A DNA stretch of 64,000 bases from Lachnoclostridium sp. An169 (GTDB lineage Bacteria; Bacillota; Clostridia; Lachnospirales; Lachnospiraceae), in NCBI RefSeq assembly GCF_002160525.1, contig NZ_NFKT01000027.1, positions 1-64,000 on the forward strand. Direction: 5' to 3'. Below the pieces are notes generated by a model that ran no database searches, was not told where the DNA came from, and saw nothing but the letters and a program-made list of their open reading frames with translations. The position numbers were made by a program, and so were the translations under genes. Shown here one piece after another: positions 17,861 through 25,421 of this stretch (position 1 is its first letter; each line of letters opens with the position of its first letter).

Positions 17861-17890
17861 CTAATTTGCGGACATACACATATACAGCAT
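17861..17890 (-). CDS. tet leader peptide (9 residues)
   Basis: ATG at 17890 encodes MLYMCMSAN and stops one base before the attenuator hairpin. The tet(M) leader has a similar MLCMP start. Stalling or slow translation of the leader under tetracycline stress is the accepted model for allowing read-through. Confidence 0.75.
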   Translation of the reverse strand: MLYMCMSAN

Positions 17891-17935
17891 ACACCTATTT
17901 GTGATTGCTGTTTTTTGAATATGTCAAAATTGATA

Positions 17936-18045
17936 AGGCAAAAGTATTCTTAAATTGGGTACAAAAAACCAAGCCCCCACAAAAGGAGCTATCATAATTC
18001 TTTGTTCCCACTATTTGATTATAGTTTTATTTAAGAATACCTTGC
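17936..18045 (-). promoter_or_regulatory. tet(32)-type promoter region with long inverted repeat
   Basis: A minus-strand TATAAT lies at 18023-18018. Flanking arms GTATTCTTAAAT (near 17943) and ATTTAAGAATAC (near 18030), extended by GGCAA/TTGCC, form a long inverted repeat like that upstream of tet(M) in Tn916. A clear -35 was not found. Confidence 0.6.
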
Positions 18046-18294
18046 CGCATATTTTTTACTCCTTTTCTGGAATGAAGCTATTATATCACATCAGTTTTAG
18101 GAAAGCAAGTACTTAAAAGAAATTTTTCTTCCCCTTATATGTAACAATCATACCGGCTTCCTGGTGTTCAGAATGGTTTCTGCTGTCTGCTGTGGTGTTT
18201 GATTGGAATTGTCCAGCCAAAAGCCGATCCGTGGTGTTGTCTGCATAAATGTATCGTATATTGATAAAATCAGCATCAGAGAGGAGGAACCATT
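18046..18294. other. gene-free AT-rich spacer in E2
   Basis: About 250 bases between the tet(32)-type promoter and the XRE gene. Apart from short overlapping frames without ribosome sites, I see nothing in it. Confidence 0.5.
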
Positions 18295-18750
18295 TTGAAC
18301 CAGAAACAGACGGATATTACAACAGGAAAGCAAATACGTCATCTGCGAACACAATCGGGAATGACACAGGAAGAACTGGCTGGGGAATTGAATGTTACCC
18401 GGCAGGCGCTATCGAATTGGGAGAGAGATGTTAATGAACCCGATTTAAATACGTTGAAAAAAATTTGTTTTCTTTTTGGAGTCCACATGGACGATTTTGC
18501 GAAGGAGGTAATAACAAAAATGGAAACATGTGAAAAAAAAGAGAAACGACAATTTAATAAGTATGATATGGCAATTGGACTTTTTTATGGTGTCGGGATA
18601 TTTCTTGGCATTGGTATTTTCTTTGTTGGCGGTTTTATGACAATGTCGGGTGCAGGGTGGGGAGCATCACTATTTGGCGGTGGCTGTTTTTCTCTTGTAT
18701 TTGGCTTGATATGCCATGCAGTTATTACATTGAGAAGAAATGACAAATGA
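18295..18750 (+). CDS. XRE-family regulator with C-terminal membrane segments
   Basis: 151 residues from a TTG start with GAGGAGGAACC upstream. Helix-turn-helix near residues 10-65 (MTQEELAGELNVTRQALSNW). The C-terminal 65 residues hold two hydrophobic helices (around 90-110 and 120-140), so this is a membrane-tethered regulator. The coding sequence is AT-rich compared with the mobilization genes, suggesting cargo. Targets are unknown. Confidence 0.83.
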   Translation: MNQKQTDITTGKQIRHLRTQSGMTQEELAGELNVTRQALSNWERDVNEPDLNTLKKICFLFGVHMDDFAKEVITKMETCEKKEKRQFNKYDMAIGLFYGVGIFLGIGIFFVGGFMTMSGAGWGASLFGGGCFSLVFGLICHAVITLRRNDK

Positions 18751-18963
18751 TGACATATCCTGCTTTCTAGACTTTTCGGTCATATCGCGTAAAAAAGCCG
18801 CTGCTTTTGGCTTTCCAATAGCGGCGGCAAAGGGAAATATCCTTTGAATACCTTACAGAAGAAAAGTTTTGCAGCATTATAAAAATAAAAGCCTATACCA
18901 TTTTGGAAAGAAAAGATACATAATAGTCAAGACGGCAACAATCAGAAGTTATGGAGGGTAACA

Positions 18964-19731
18964 ATGGAATATAGTAAGGAAGATTTAATGGAAGCAAAAA
19001 GGCAAATTTTGGGAGTGGGAGAGAACATGGGAACAGAGGAAAGTAAAAAAATCTGGGAGAAAAACGCACAATTTTGGGATAATGCAATGGGTGACAAATC
19101 TAATGAATTTCACAGAGAGGTAGTGCGTCCCAAAGTAACGGAACTTCTATCTCCTAATCCTGCGGATTACATTTTGGATATTGCGTGTGGCAATGGAAAT
19201 TATTCTTCGTATCTTGCACAAAGAGGCGCTTCGATTGTCGCTTTTGATTACAGCAAAAAAATGATAGAATTGGCTAAAAGACGGCAATCACAATATGCAA
19301 AACAAATTGAATTTTGTGTAGCGGATGCGACCAATAGAGAAAGTATATTAGAATTAAAAAGAAATCGAGCCTTTACGAAAGCAGTTTCTAATATGGCAAT
19401 TATGGATATTACGGATATTGAACCACTTCTTATGGCTGTTTATGAACTGTTGGAGGAAAGCGGAATTTTTGTCTTTGCAACGCAACACCCTTGTTTTATC
19501 ACGTTGACTGAAAAATATATGACACCGCACAGTTACTATGGTATAGCGATTGAAGGGCAACCGGAGGAGCAGATTTATTATCATCGTTCCATACAAGATA
19601 TTTTTAACCTTTGTTTTAGAGCTGGATTTGTCATTGATGGATTTTATGAAGAATGTTTCAAAAACAACAAAGAAATTCCTATGGTAATGATAGTAAGGCT
19701 TAAAAAGGTAAAACGTGATAGCTTAAAATAA
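18964..19731 (+). CDS. class I SAM-dependent methyltransferase
   Basis: 255 residues. The SAM-binding motif ILDIACGNGNYSSYLAQRGA lies near 68-87, followed by AFDYSKKMI, as in ubiE/tehB-type small-molecule methyltransferases. The substrate is unknown. GGAGGG precedes the ATG at 18964. The first 15 residues (MEYSKEDLMEAKRQI) resemble the start of an unrelated small clostridial protein, and a second start at 19027 (MGTEESKKIW) is where methyltransferase homology seems to begin, so the frame may be a fusion. AT-rich cargo. Confidence 0.8.
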   Translation: MEYSKEDLMEAKRQILGVGENMGTEESKKIWEKNAQFWDNAMGDKSNEFHREVVRPKVTELLSPNPADYILDIACGNGNYSSYLAQRGASIVAFDYSKKMIELAKRRQSQYAKQIEFCVADATNRESILELKRNRAFTKAVSNMAIMDITDIEPLLMAVYELLEESGIFVFATQHPCFITLTEKYMTPHSYYGIAIEGQPEEQIYYHRSIQDIFNLCFRAGFVIDGFYEECFKNNKEIPMVMIVRLKKVKRDSLK

Positions 19732-19747
19732 ATTCAAGTTTGCCGGA

Positions 19748-19865
19748 TAAATAGCAAACCTGGCCGAGCCAGTCAACGGTCAAGATGAACGGGCTTCGCC
19801 CGCCGTTGACAGCCCCGCCCGGTTTTGCAGTTAGGCAGTCAAGGAGCGACAGCCCTTTTGGGAGG
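19748..19865 (+). repeat. structured intergenic repeat, copy A
   Basis: AAATAGCAAA, CCGAGCCAGTCAACGG and CCGTTGACAG-CCCGCCCG are shared with 53786-53905. GTCAACGG (19772-19779) pairs with CCGTTGAC (19803-19810), enclosing a GGGC/GCCC hairpin. It ends just before the sigma-like gene at 19881. Likely a structured RNA leader or protein-binding site. Confidence 0.65.
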
Positions 19866-19880
19866 AAAGGGGGATTTTCC

Positions 19881-20327
19881 ATGACCTGTACAGAAGAATA
19901 TCGGGAACATATCGAGTACACTTTCCATGCCTTTTGCAAAGTCGTTATCCGAAATGCAACGATCAACGCAGCGAGGACACGGAGCAGGAAGCACAAAAGA
20001 GAAATATCCCTTGAATACCTCACAGACGAAAAGCACTACCCTTTAGGCACGACAGATGAATATTTCCAAGCCCCGGAGCCGGACGAGGAATACATACTTA
20101 CCCTTTGCGGCGATACGGTCATTTTCAGCAGCGGCTTACTTGCGGAAGCCCTGTCACGGCTGGACGAACGGGAGCGGGAAATGATTTACCTGTCCTTTTT
20201 CAAGCGTATTCCACAGCACGAAATTGGCAGACAGTACGGGCGCAGCCGCAGCACAGCGGGCTACCATATCCGAAAAGTCCTACGGCAGCTCCAAGCGGAA
20301 ATGGAGGGAATGGCATATGAGAAATAA
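19881..20327 (+). CDS. sigma-70-like regulator (Tn916 Orf7 type), E2
   Basis: 148 residues from the ATG at 19881. The C-terminal region ALSRLDEREREMIYLSFFKR, then EIGRQYGRSRSTAGYHIRKV, is a sigma region 4 helix-turn-helix; the N-terminus has a partial region 2-like segment. It is the kind of sigma factor that controls transfer genes in Tn916 relatives. Its end overlaps the HTH gene at 20317, matching the orf7-orf8 pair. Confidence 0.8.
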   Translation: MTCTEEYREHIEYTFHAFCKVVIRNATINAARTRSRKHKREISLEYLTDEKHYPLGTTDEYFQAPEPDEEYILTLCGDTVIFSSGLLAEALSRLDEREREMIYLSFFKRIPQHEIGRQYGRSRSTAGYHIRKVLRQLQAEMEGMAYEK

Positions 20328-20520
20328 TAGGCTTCTCCCCTATGAAACAATCGTCCAAGCCACCAGCGGGGAGCCGGAAGCGGTGGGAACTGTATTGCAG
20401 TATTACCGCCGCCGCATACAATGTGCCGCCCGTGTGAATGGACGGGTAGACCAAGATACAGAGGACTACATCACCCAGACGCTTCTCACAGCTATTTTCA
20501 AGTTCCGCTTTGGGAGATAG
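20317..20520 (+). CDS. helix-turn-helix (Orf8 type) conjugative element protein
   Basis: 67 residues from the ATG at 20317, overlapping the sigma-like gene by 11 bases. LLPYETIVQATSGEPEAVGT then VLQYYRRRIQ is the HTH_16-type motif of Tn916 Orf8. The C-terminus ends at KFRFG as usual. A second such pair lies at 46306-46969 in the ICE. Confidence 0.82.
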   Translation: MRNNRLLPYETIVQATSGEPEAVGTVLQYYRRRIQCAARVNGRVDQDTEDYITQTLLTAIFKFRFGR

Positions 20521-20565
20521 CCCTACCGCCTACAACTGAATAACCGCCGCTTCGCCGGCAACCAG

Positions 20566-20604
20566 AAAGCAGTAAATCTATTCAACAGATTTGCTGCTTT
20601 TTTT
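20566..20604 (+). terminator. terminator after the sigma/HTH pair of E2
   Basis: AAAGCAG-AAATCT pairs with AGATTT-CTGCTTT with one T-G mismatch, a 7-base loop and a following T-run. Confidence 0.88.
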
Positions 20605-20742
20605 CGTTCCTGTTTGGCATTTTTGAAAATCCCCAGTATGAAAAAACAAAAGGGAAAATTGCCGCCGCAGTTGGCAAAATCCCTTACTTATCCGTGGAGG
20701 GTATCAAAGAAAAAAATACTGCCATTGTCCGCCTTTTTCGGC

Positions 20743-20815
20743 TTGCGTGGTGTTGTAGGGAATAAGGGGAAATTCTAAAAATCTCCGTCCATTTTGCTTT
20801 GCGTGGTGTTGTAGG
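20743..20815 (+). repeat. 17-bp direct repeat in gene-free region upstream of mobC (E2)
   Basis: TTGCGTGGTGTTGTAGG occurs at 20743-20759 and again at 20799-20815, 56 bases apart. The stretch 20605-21144 has no convincing gene and precedes mobC, so these may be relaxosome or regulator binding sites. Confidence 0.65.
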
Positions 20816-20985
20816 TAGTGAAAGGAAAATTTTCAAGATATGCCGGAATAGCGGGTAGCAAAGCCCTTTTGAAACGTCTTGTTAGCGGAAAGTACGGAAG
20901 CCGGGGAACGCCGGAGTTTTTCAGAGCAAGATTCTACCGCAGTACCAAAATTCGCTTATCGCTCATTTTGCCCCTGCGGGAATCT

Positions 20986-21011
20986 TGTTGGGGAGTGCCT
21001 TCCCCAAACCC
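20986..21011 (+). other. candidate oriT nick region of E2
   Basis: TTGTTGGGGA, a short loop, TCCCC and AAACCCTGC. The GGGGA/TCCCC hairpin followed by AAACCC matches the sites at 8479, 38249 and 43718. MobC and relaxase genes follow within 140 bases. Confidence 0.6.
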
Positions 21012-21144
21012 TGCTTATGCGGCTTACGCCGCTGGAAAATCCCTCAAAATAATTTTTCGGATTTTTCAAAAACAGTTCCGCTTTACACCCTGTTTTTCTC
21101 CTATTAGTGAGAGGACACCACGCACAGCCGAAGGAGGTTTTACC

Positions 21145-21543
21145 ATGCGAAAACGATATAACACGCCGCACCGCAGCCGGGTAGTCAAGACACGCATGAC
21201 CGAGGAAGAATACGCCGAGTTTGCGGAAAGGCTTTCTGCTTACAACATGAGCCAAGCCGAGTTTATCCGGCAAGCCATAACCGGGGCAGCCATACGCCCC
21301 ATCATAACCGTTTCCCCCGTCAATGACGAGTTGCTTGCCGCTGTCGGGAAGCTGACCGCCGAATACGGCAGGATCGGCGGCAACTTAAACCAGATAGCCC
21401 GGACGCTGAACGAGTGGCACAGCCCCTACCCGCAGCTTGCCGGGGAGGTACGGGCGGCGGTTTCCGACCTTGCTGCCCTAAAGTTTGAAGTCTTGCAGAA
21501 AGTGGGTGACGCTGTTGGCAACATTCAAACATATCAGCTCTAA
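21145..21543 (+). CDS. MobC-like relaxosome protein (E2)
   Basis: 132 residues from the ATG at 21145 with AAGGAGG upstream. The N-terminal ribbon-helix-helix segment (RVVKTRMTEEEYAEFAERLS, MSQAEFIRQAI) and the C-terminal GRIGGNLNQIARTLNEW are the MobC signature. It binds oriT and helps the relaxase. The end overlaps the relaxase start by 29 bases. Confidence 0.85.
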   Translation: MRKRYNTPHRSRVVKTRMTEEEYAEFAERLSAYNMSQAEFIRQAITGAAIRPIITVSPVNDELLAAVGKLTAEYGRIGGNLNQIARTLNEWHSPYPQLAGEVRAAVSDLAALKFEVLQKVGDAVGNIQTYQL

Positions 21544-23137
21544 AAATGCGGACTATGGCGCAGCGGAAGCCTATCTCACATTTGAGCATGACGAGTTTAC
21601 CATGAAGCCCACCCTTGATGAAAACGGGCGGCTGATACCGAGGGAGGATTACCGCATTTCTTCCCTCAACTGTGGGGGCGAGGATTTCGCTGTTGCCTGT
21701 ATGCGGGCTAATCTCCGCTATGAGAAAAACCAAAAACGGGAAGATGTGAAAAGCCACCACTATATCATCAGCTTTGACCCACGGGACGGGACAGACAACG
21801 GCTTGACCGTAGACCGGGCGCAGGAGCTGGGCGAGCAGTTCTGTAAAGAGCATTTCCCCGGACACCAAGCCTTAGTCTGCACCCACCCGGACGGGCATAA
21901 CCACAGCGGCAATATCCATGTGCATATCGTCATCAACTCCCTGCGGATTTATGAAGTCCCGCTTCTGCCCTACATGGACAGACCAGCCGACACACGGGAG
22001 GGCTGCAAGCACCGCTGCACCAACGCCGCTATGGAATATTTCAAGAGTGAAGTCATGGAGATGTGCCACCGGGAGGGGCTTTACCAAATCGACCTCCTAA
22101 GCGGCAGCAAGGAACGGATAACCGAACGGGAATACTGGGCGGCAAAGAAAGGACAGCTTGCCCTTGATAAAGAGAACGCTGTCAGAGAAGCCGCAGGACA
22201 GCCGACCAAGCCCACCAAGTTTGAAACGGACAAGGCGAAGCTGCGCCGGACGATACGGCAGGCACTTTCCCAAGCTGGCAGCTTTGACGAATTTTCTTCC
22301 CTTTTGCTGCGGGAGGGTGTGACCGTCAAGGAGAGCCGGGGGCGGCTTTCCTACCTCACGCCGGACAGGACAAAGCCTATCACAGCCCGGAAGCTGGGGG
22401 ACGATTTTGACAAGGCTGCTGTCCTTGTCCTGCTTACGCAGAACGCCCACAGAGCCGCCGAACAGAGCAAAGCCATACTCGAATACCCTGCCGCGGTTAA
22501 AAAGCTGTCACAAGGGGAAAAAACCACAAAAACCACCCCGGCAGACAACACCTTGCAGCGCATGGTTGACCGGGAAGCCAAGCGAGCCGAGGGCAAGGGC
22601 GTGGGCTATGACCGCTGGGCGGCAAAGCACAACCTAAAGCAAATGGCAGCTACCGTTACCGCCTATCAGCAGTACGGCTTTTCTTCCCCGGAGGAACTGG
22701 ACGAAGCCTGTTCTGCCGCCTATACCGCCATGCGGGAAAGCCTTACAGAGCTGAAGCAGATGGAAAAGACGCTGAACGGGAAAAAGGAGCTGCAACGGCA
22801 GGTGCTTGCCTATTCCAAGACCCGCCCTGTCCGGGACGGGCTGAAACAGCAGAAAAACGCCAAAGCAAAAGCAGCCTACCGTCAGAAGTACGAAAGCGAC
22901 TTTATCATAGCAGACGCAGCCGCCCGCTATTTCAGGGAAAACGGCATTTCCAAGCTGCCGAGCTATAAAGCCCTGCAAGCAGAGATTGAAACCCTTATCC
23001 AAGAGAAAAACAGCGGCTACAACGATTACCGGGCAAAACGGGAGGAATACCGCCGCTTACAGACTGTCAAGGGCAATATCGACCAGATTTTACACCGGGA
23101 GCGCAAGCCTGTGAAAAGGCAGGAACAGGAACGATAA
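21515..23137 (+). CDS. relaxase/mobilization nuclease of E2
   Basis: 540 residues if started at the TTG at 21515 (MATFKHISSKNADYGAAEAY), the usual N-terminus in this family; an ATG at 21485 is also in frame. The metal-binding motif is HNHSGNIHVHIVINSLR near residue 132. The middle and C-terminus hold helical, Lys/Glu-rich regions (AAKHNLKQMAATVTAYQ). It nicks and pilots E2 DNA when an ICE supplies the secretion channel. It differs from the relaxases of E1, the ICE and E0. Confidence 0.88.
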   Translation: MATFKHISSKNADYGAAEAYLTFEHDEFTMKPTLDENGRLIPREDYRISSLNCGGEDFAVACMRANLRYEKNQKREDVKSHHYIISFDPRDGTDNGLTVDRAQELGEQFCKEHFPGHQALVCTHPDGHNHSGNIHVHIVINSLRIYEVPLLPYMDRPADTREGCKHRCTNAAMEYFKSEVMEMCHREGLYQIDLLSGSKERITEREYWAAKKGQLALDKENAVREAAGQPTKPTKFETDKAKLRRTIRQALSQAGSFDEFSSLLLREGVTVKESRGRLSYLTPDRTKPITARKLGDDFDKAAVLVLLTQNAHRAAEQSKAILEYPAAVKKLSQGEKTTKTTPADNTLQRMVDREAKRAEGKGVGYDRWAAKHNLKQMAATVTAYQQYGFSSPEELDEACSAAYTAMRESLTELKQMEKTLNGKKELQRQVLAYSKTRPVRDGLKQQKNAKAKAAYRQKYESDFIIADAAARYFRENGISKLPSYKALQAEIETLIQEKNSGYNDYRAKREEYRRLQTVKGNIDQILHRERKPVKRQEQER

Positions 23138-23322
23138 AAACCGCCCCAAAATGTACCCGAACCTATACAGAACAAGGGGGCTGCCCCGTACCCTATCCGC
23201 AAATACCAAAGGATTTTTTAACGGGCTTATAGGGCAGAAAAAACCCGAAAATGATACCGAGATGATACAGAATTACCGCCGATACCGCCACACCAGCGGA
23301 AACGGCAGAAAGGAGCGCACCC

Positions 23323-23535
23323 ATGCCAAGAATGAGCAAGAAACGGCGGCTGGAATGGTCTTTTTTCCTGCGGCAAGTGAAAGTCGGGAATTCCACCTGC
23401 GATCGTATCACATACAATGACCTCTGCCGGGGCTGTACCCATAGCTGCAAGCAGAGCTTCCGGGCGGTTATCATACTCTGCCCCCACTACTACTCCAAAC
23501 GCCGGAAAAAGGAGGACAGGGACAATGGCAGATAA
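23323..23535 (+). CDS. small basic Cys-containing protein
   Basis: 70 residues from the ATG at 23323 with AAAGGAG upstream. MSKKRRLEWSFFL, then YNDLCRGCTHSCKQSFRAVI and a Lys/Arg-rich tail; three cysteines in CRGCTHSC could bind zinc. A conserved small protein between relaxase and rep genes in related elements, function unknown to me. Overlaps rep by 11 bases. Confidence 0.65.
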   Translation: MPRMSKKRRLEWSFFLRQVKVGNSTCDRITYNDLCRGCTHSCKQSFRAVIILCPHYYSKRRKKEDRDNGR

Positions 23536-24274
23536 CCGCAAGTATTACTACCTCAAGCTGAAAGAGAACTTTTTTGACAGCGACTCCATTGTGCTGCTGG
23601 AAGATATGAAAGACGGGATTTTATACTCCAATATCCTCTTGAAGCTGTACTTAAAATCGCTGAAAAACGGCGGGAAATTGCAGCTTGACGAGCATATCCC
23701 CTACACAGCGCAGATGATAGCGACACTGACCCGCCACCAGATAGGGACGGTTGAGAGGGCTTTAGAGATTTTCCGGCAGTTGGGGCTTGTGGAGCAGCTT
23801 GACAGCGGGGCTTTCTATATGACCGACATTGAGCTGATGATAGGACAGTCCTCTACCGAAGCCGAGCGGAAACGGGCTGCAAGACTGGAAAACAAGGCAC
23901 TTTTACCGCCCCGGACAAAAGGCGGACATTTGTCCGACATTCGTCCACCAGAGATAGAGATAGAGTTAGAGAAAGAGATAGAGATAGAAAAAGAGAGAGA
24001 GGGAGAAACGGGACACCCCGCCCCCGCCGCTTATGGCAGATACAACAATGTGATACTGACCGATACAGAGCTTTCCGGGCTAAAAACAGAGTTGCCCGAC
24101 AAGTGGGAGTATTATATTGACCGGCTTTCCTGCCATATCGCTTCCACCGGGAAACAGTACCACAGCCATGCAGCCACCATTTACAAGTGGGCGCAGGAGG
24201 ACGCTGCCAAAGGCAAGGCTGCCCCGAAACAGGGCATACCCGATTATTCATGCAAGGAGGGCGAGAGCTTATGA
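23525..24274 (+). CDS. replication initiator / replisome organizer-like protein (E2)
   Basis: 249 residues, the same length as the E1 copy at 10796 and clearly homologous (RKYYYLKLKENFFDSDSIVL, GTVERALEIFRQLGL). An N-terminal winged-helix, Glu-rich middle and C-terminal domain with QYHSHAATIYKWAQEDAA. ATG at 23525 with AAAGGAGG upstream. It contains the 66-base block (23921-23986) identical to E1. Coupled to the DnaC-like gene by a 4-base overlap. Confidence 0.85.
   Translation: MADNRKYYYLKLKENFFDSDSIVLLEDMKDGILYSNILLKLYLKSLKNGGKLQLDEHIPYTAQMIATLTRHQIGTVERALEIFRQLGLVEQLDSGAFYMTDIELMIGQSSTEAERKRAARLENKALLPPRTKGGHLSDIRPPEIEIELEKEIEIEKEREGETGHPAPAAYGRYNNVILTDTELSGLKTELPDKWEYYIDRLSCHIASTGKQYHSHAATIYKWAQEDAAKGKAAPKQGIPDYSCKEGESL
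23921..23986. other. 66-base identical block inside rep gene (E2 copy)
   Basis: Identical to 11192-11257 of E1. CGGACAAA at 23912-23919 pairs with TTTGTCCG at 23929-23936. Candidate origin or initiator binding site. Confidence 0.55.
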
Positions 24275-25125
24275 AAAACGGAATTGAAGCTATGATTACG
24301 GACATTACAGCCACTACCGCCGAAGCGGAGGACTACACAGGCGAGGACGGGCTTTTATACTGCGGTAAGTGCCATACGCCCAAAGAAGCCTATTTTGCAG
24401 AGGGAAAGACTTGTTTCGGGCGTGACCGCCACCCGGCAGAGTGCGACTGCCAGCGGGCAGCCCGTGAAAAGCAGCAAGCCGCCGAAAGCCGACAGAAGCA
24501 CCTTGAAAAAGTGGAGGACTTGAAACGCCGGGGCTTTACCGACCCTGCTATGCGGAACTGGACATTTGAGCATGACAACGGCAGAAACCCGCAGACCGAA
24601 ACCGCCCGCTTTTATGTGGAGAGCTGGGAAACCATGCAGGCTGAAAATATCGGCTACCTGTTTTGGGGCGGCGTGGGGACGGGAAAAAGCTACCTTGCCG
24701 CCTGTATCGCCAACGCCCTTATGGAAAAAGAGGTTGCCGTCTGCATGACAAACTTTGCAACGATACTGGGTGACCTTGCCGCCAGCTTTGAGGGCAGGAA
24801 CGAATATATTTCCCGCCTTTGCAGCTACCCTCTGCTGATACTTGATGATTTCGGTATGGAGCGAGGAACAGAATACGGGCTGGAACAGGTTTACAGCGTG
24901 ATTGACAGCCGTTACCGAAGCGGCAAGCCGCTGATCGCCACGACCAACCTCACGCTGGAGGAATTGCAGCACCCGCAGGACACGCCCCACGCCCGTATCT
25001 ATGACAGGCTGACTTCCATGTGCGCCCCCGTCCGCTTCACGGGCAGCAACTTCCGAAAGGAAACCGCACAGGAAAAGCTGGAACGCTTAAAGCAACTGAT
25101 GAAGCAGCGAAAGGAGAGCCTATGA
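24271..25125 (+). CDS. DnaC/IstB-like ATPase, helicase loader (E2)
   Basis: 284 residues. Zinc-finger-like CGKCHTP and CDCQ near the N-terminus; Walker A GGVGTGKSYL, Walker B LLILDDFGMERG and IATTNLTLEEL downstream. Homologue of the E1 protein at 11542, in the same rep-loader-TnpW order. It overlaps both neighbours by 4 bases. Confidence 0.9.
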   Translation: MKNGIEAMITDITATTAEAEDYTGEDGLLYCGKCHTPKEAYFAEGKTCFGRDRHPAECDCQRAAREKQQAAESRQKHLEKVEDLKRRGFTDPAMRNWTFEHDNGRNPQTETARFYVESWETMQAENIGYLFWGGVGTGKSYLAACIANALMEKEVAVCMTNFATILGDLAASFEGRNEYISRLCSYPLLILDDFGMERGTEYGLEQVYSVIDSRYRSGKPLIATTNLTLEELQHPQDTPHARIYDRLTSMCAPVRFTGSNFRKETAQEKLERLKQLMKQRKESL

Positions 25126-25310
25126 CAGAAACGAAACAGACAAGCACCACCAAAACAGACCGCCGCCCGGACTGTGTGACGGAAATCCGCATGGGCAACT
25201 CCGTCCTTACCGTTTCCGGCTTCTTCAAGCAGGGCGCAACCGACACCGCAGCCGACAAGATGATGAAAGTGCTGGAAGCGGAAGCTGCTACACAAAAAAC
25301 GGCGATTTGA
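25122..25310 (+). CDS. TnpW-like transposon-encoded protein (E2)
   Basis: 62 residues; ATG overlaps the previous stop (ATGA). RMGNSVLTVSGFFKQGATDT followed by a helix corresponds to the TnpW-type core. Same position as at 12449 in E1 and 47428 in the ICE. Confidence 0.68.
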   Translation: MTETKQTSTTKTDRRPDCVTEIRMGNSVLTVSGFFKQGATDTAADKMMKVLEAEAATQKTAI

Positions 25311-25352
25311 CCGACCATAAAGAAGCAGATTTGACGCTTTTGCCGCTATACA

Positions 25353-25405
25353 GACAGCCGCCCCATGTGGTACAATCAAGGTACGGAATAGTGGGGCTGG
25401 CTGTC
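25353..25405. repeat. inverted repeat upstream of the E2 recombinase
   Basis: GACAGCC-CCCCA (25353-25365) pairs with TGGGG-GGCTGTC (25392-25405). A possible extended -10, TGGTACAAT, lies in the loop. Similar repeats precede the recombinase genes of E1 and the ICE. Confidence 0.65.
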
Positions 25406-25421
25406 GGAAACGGAGGATTTT

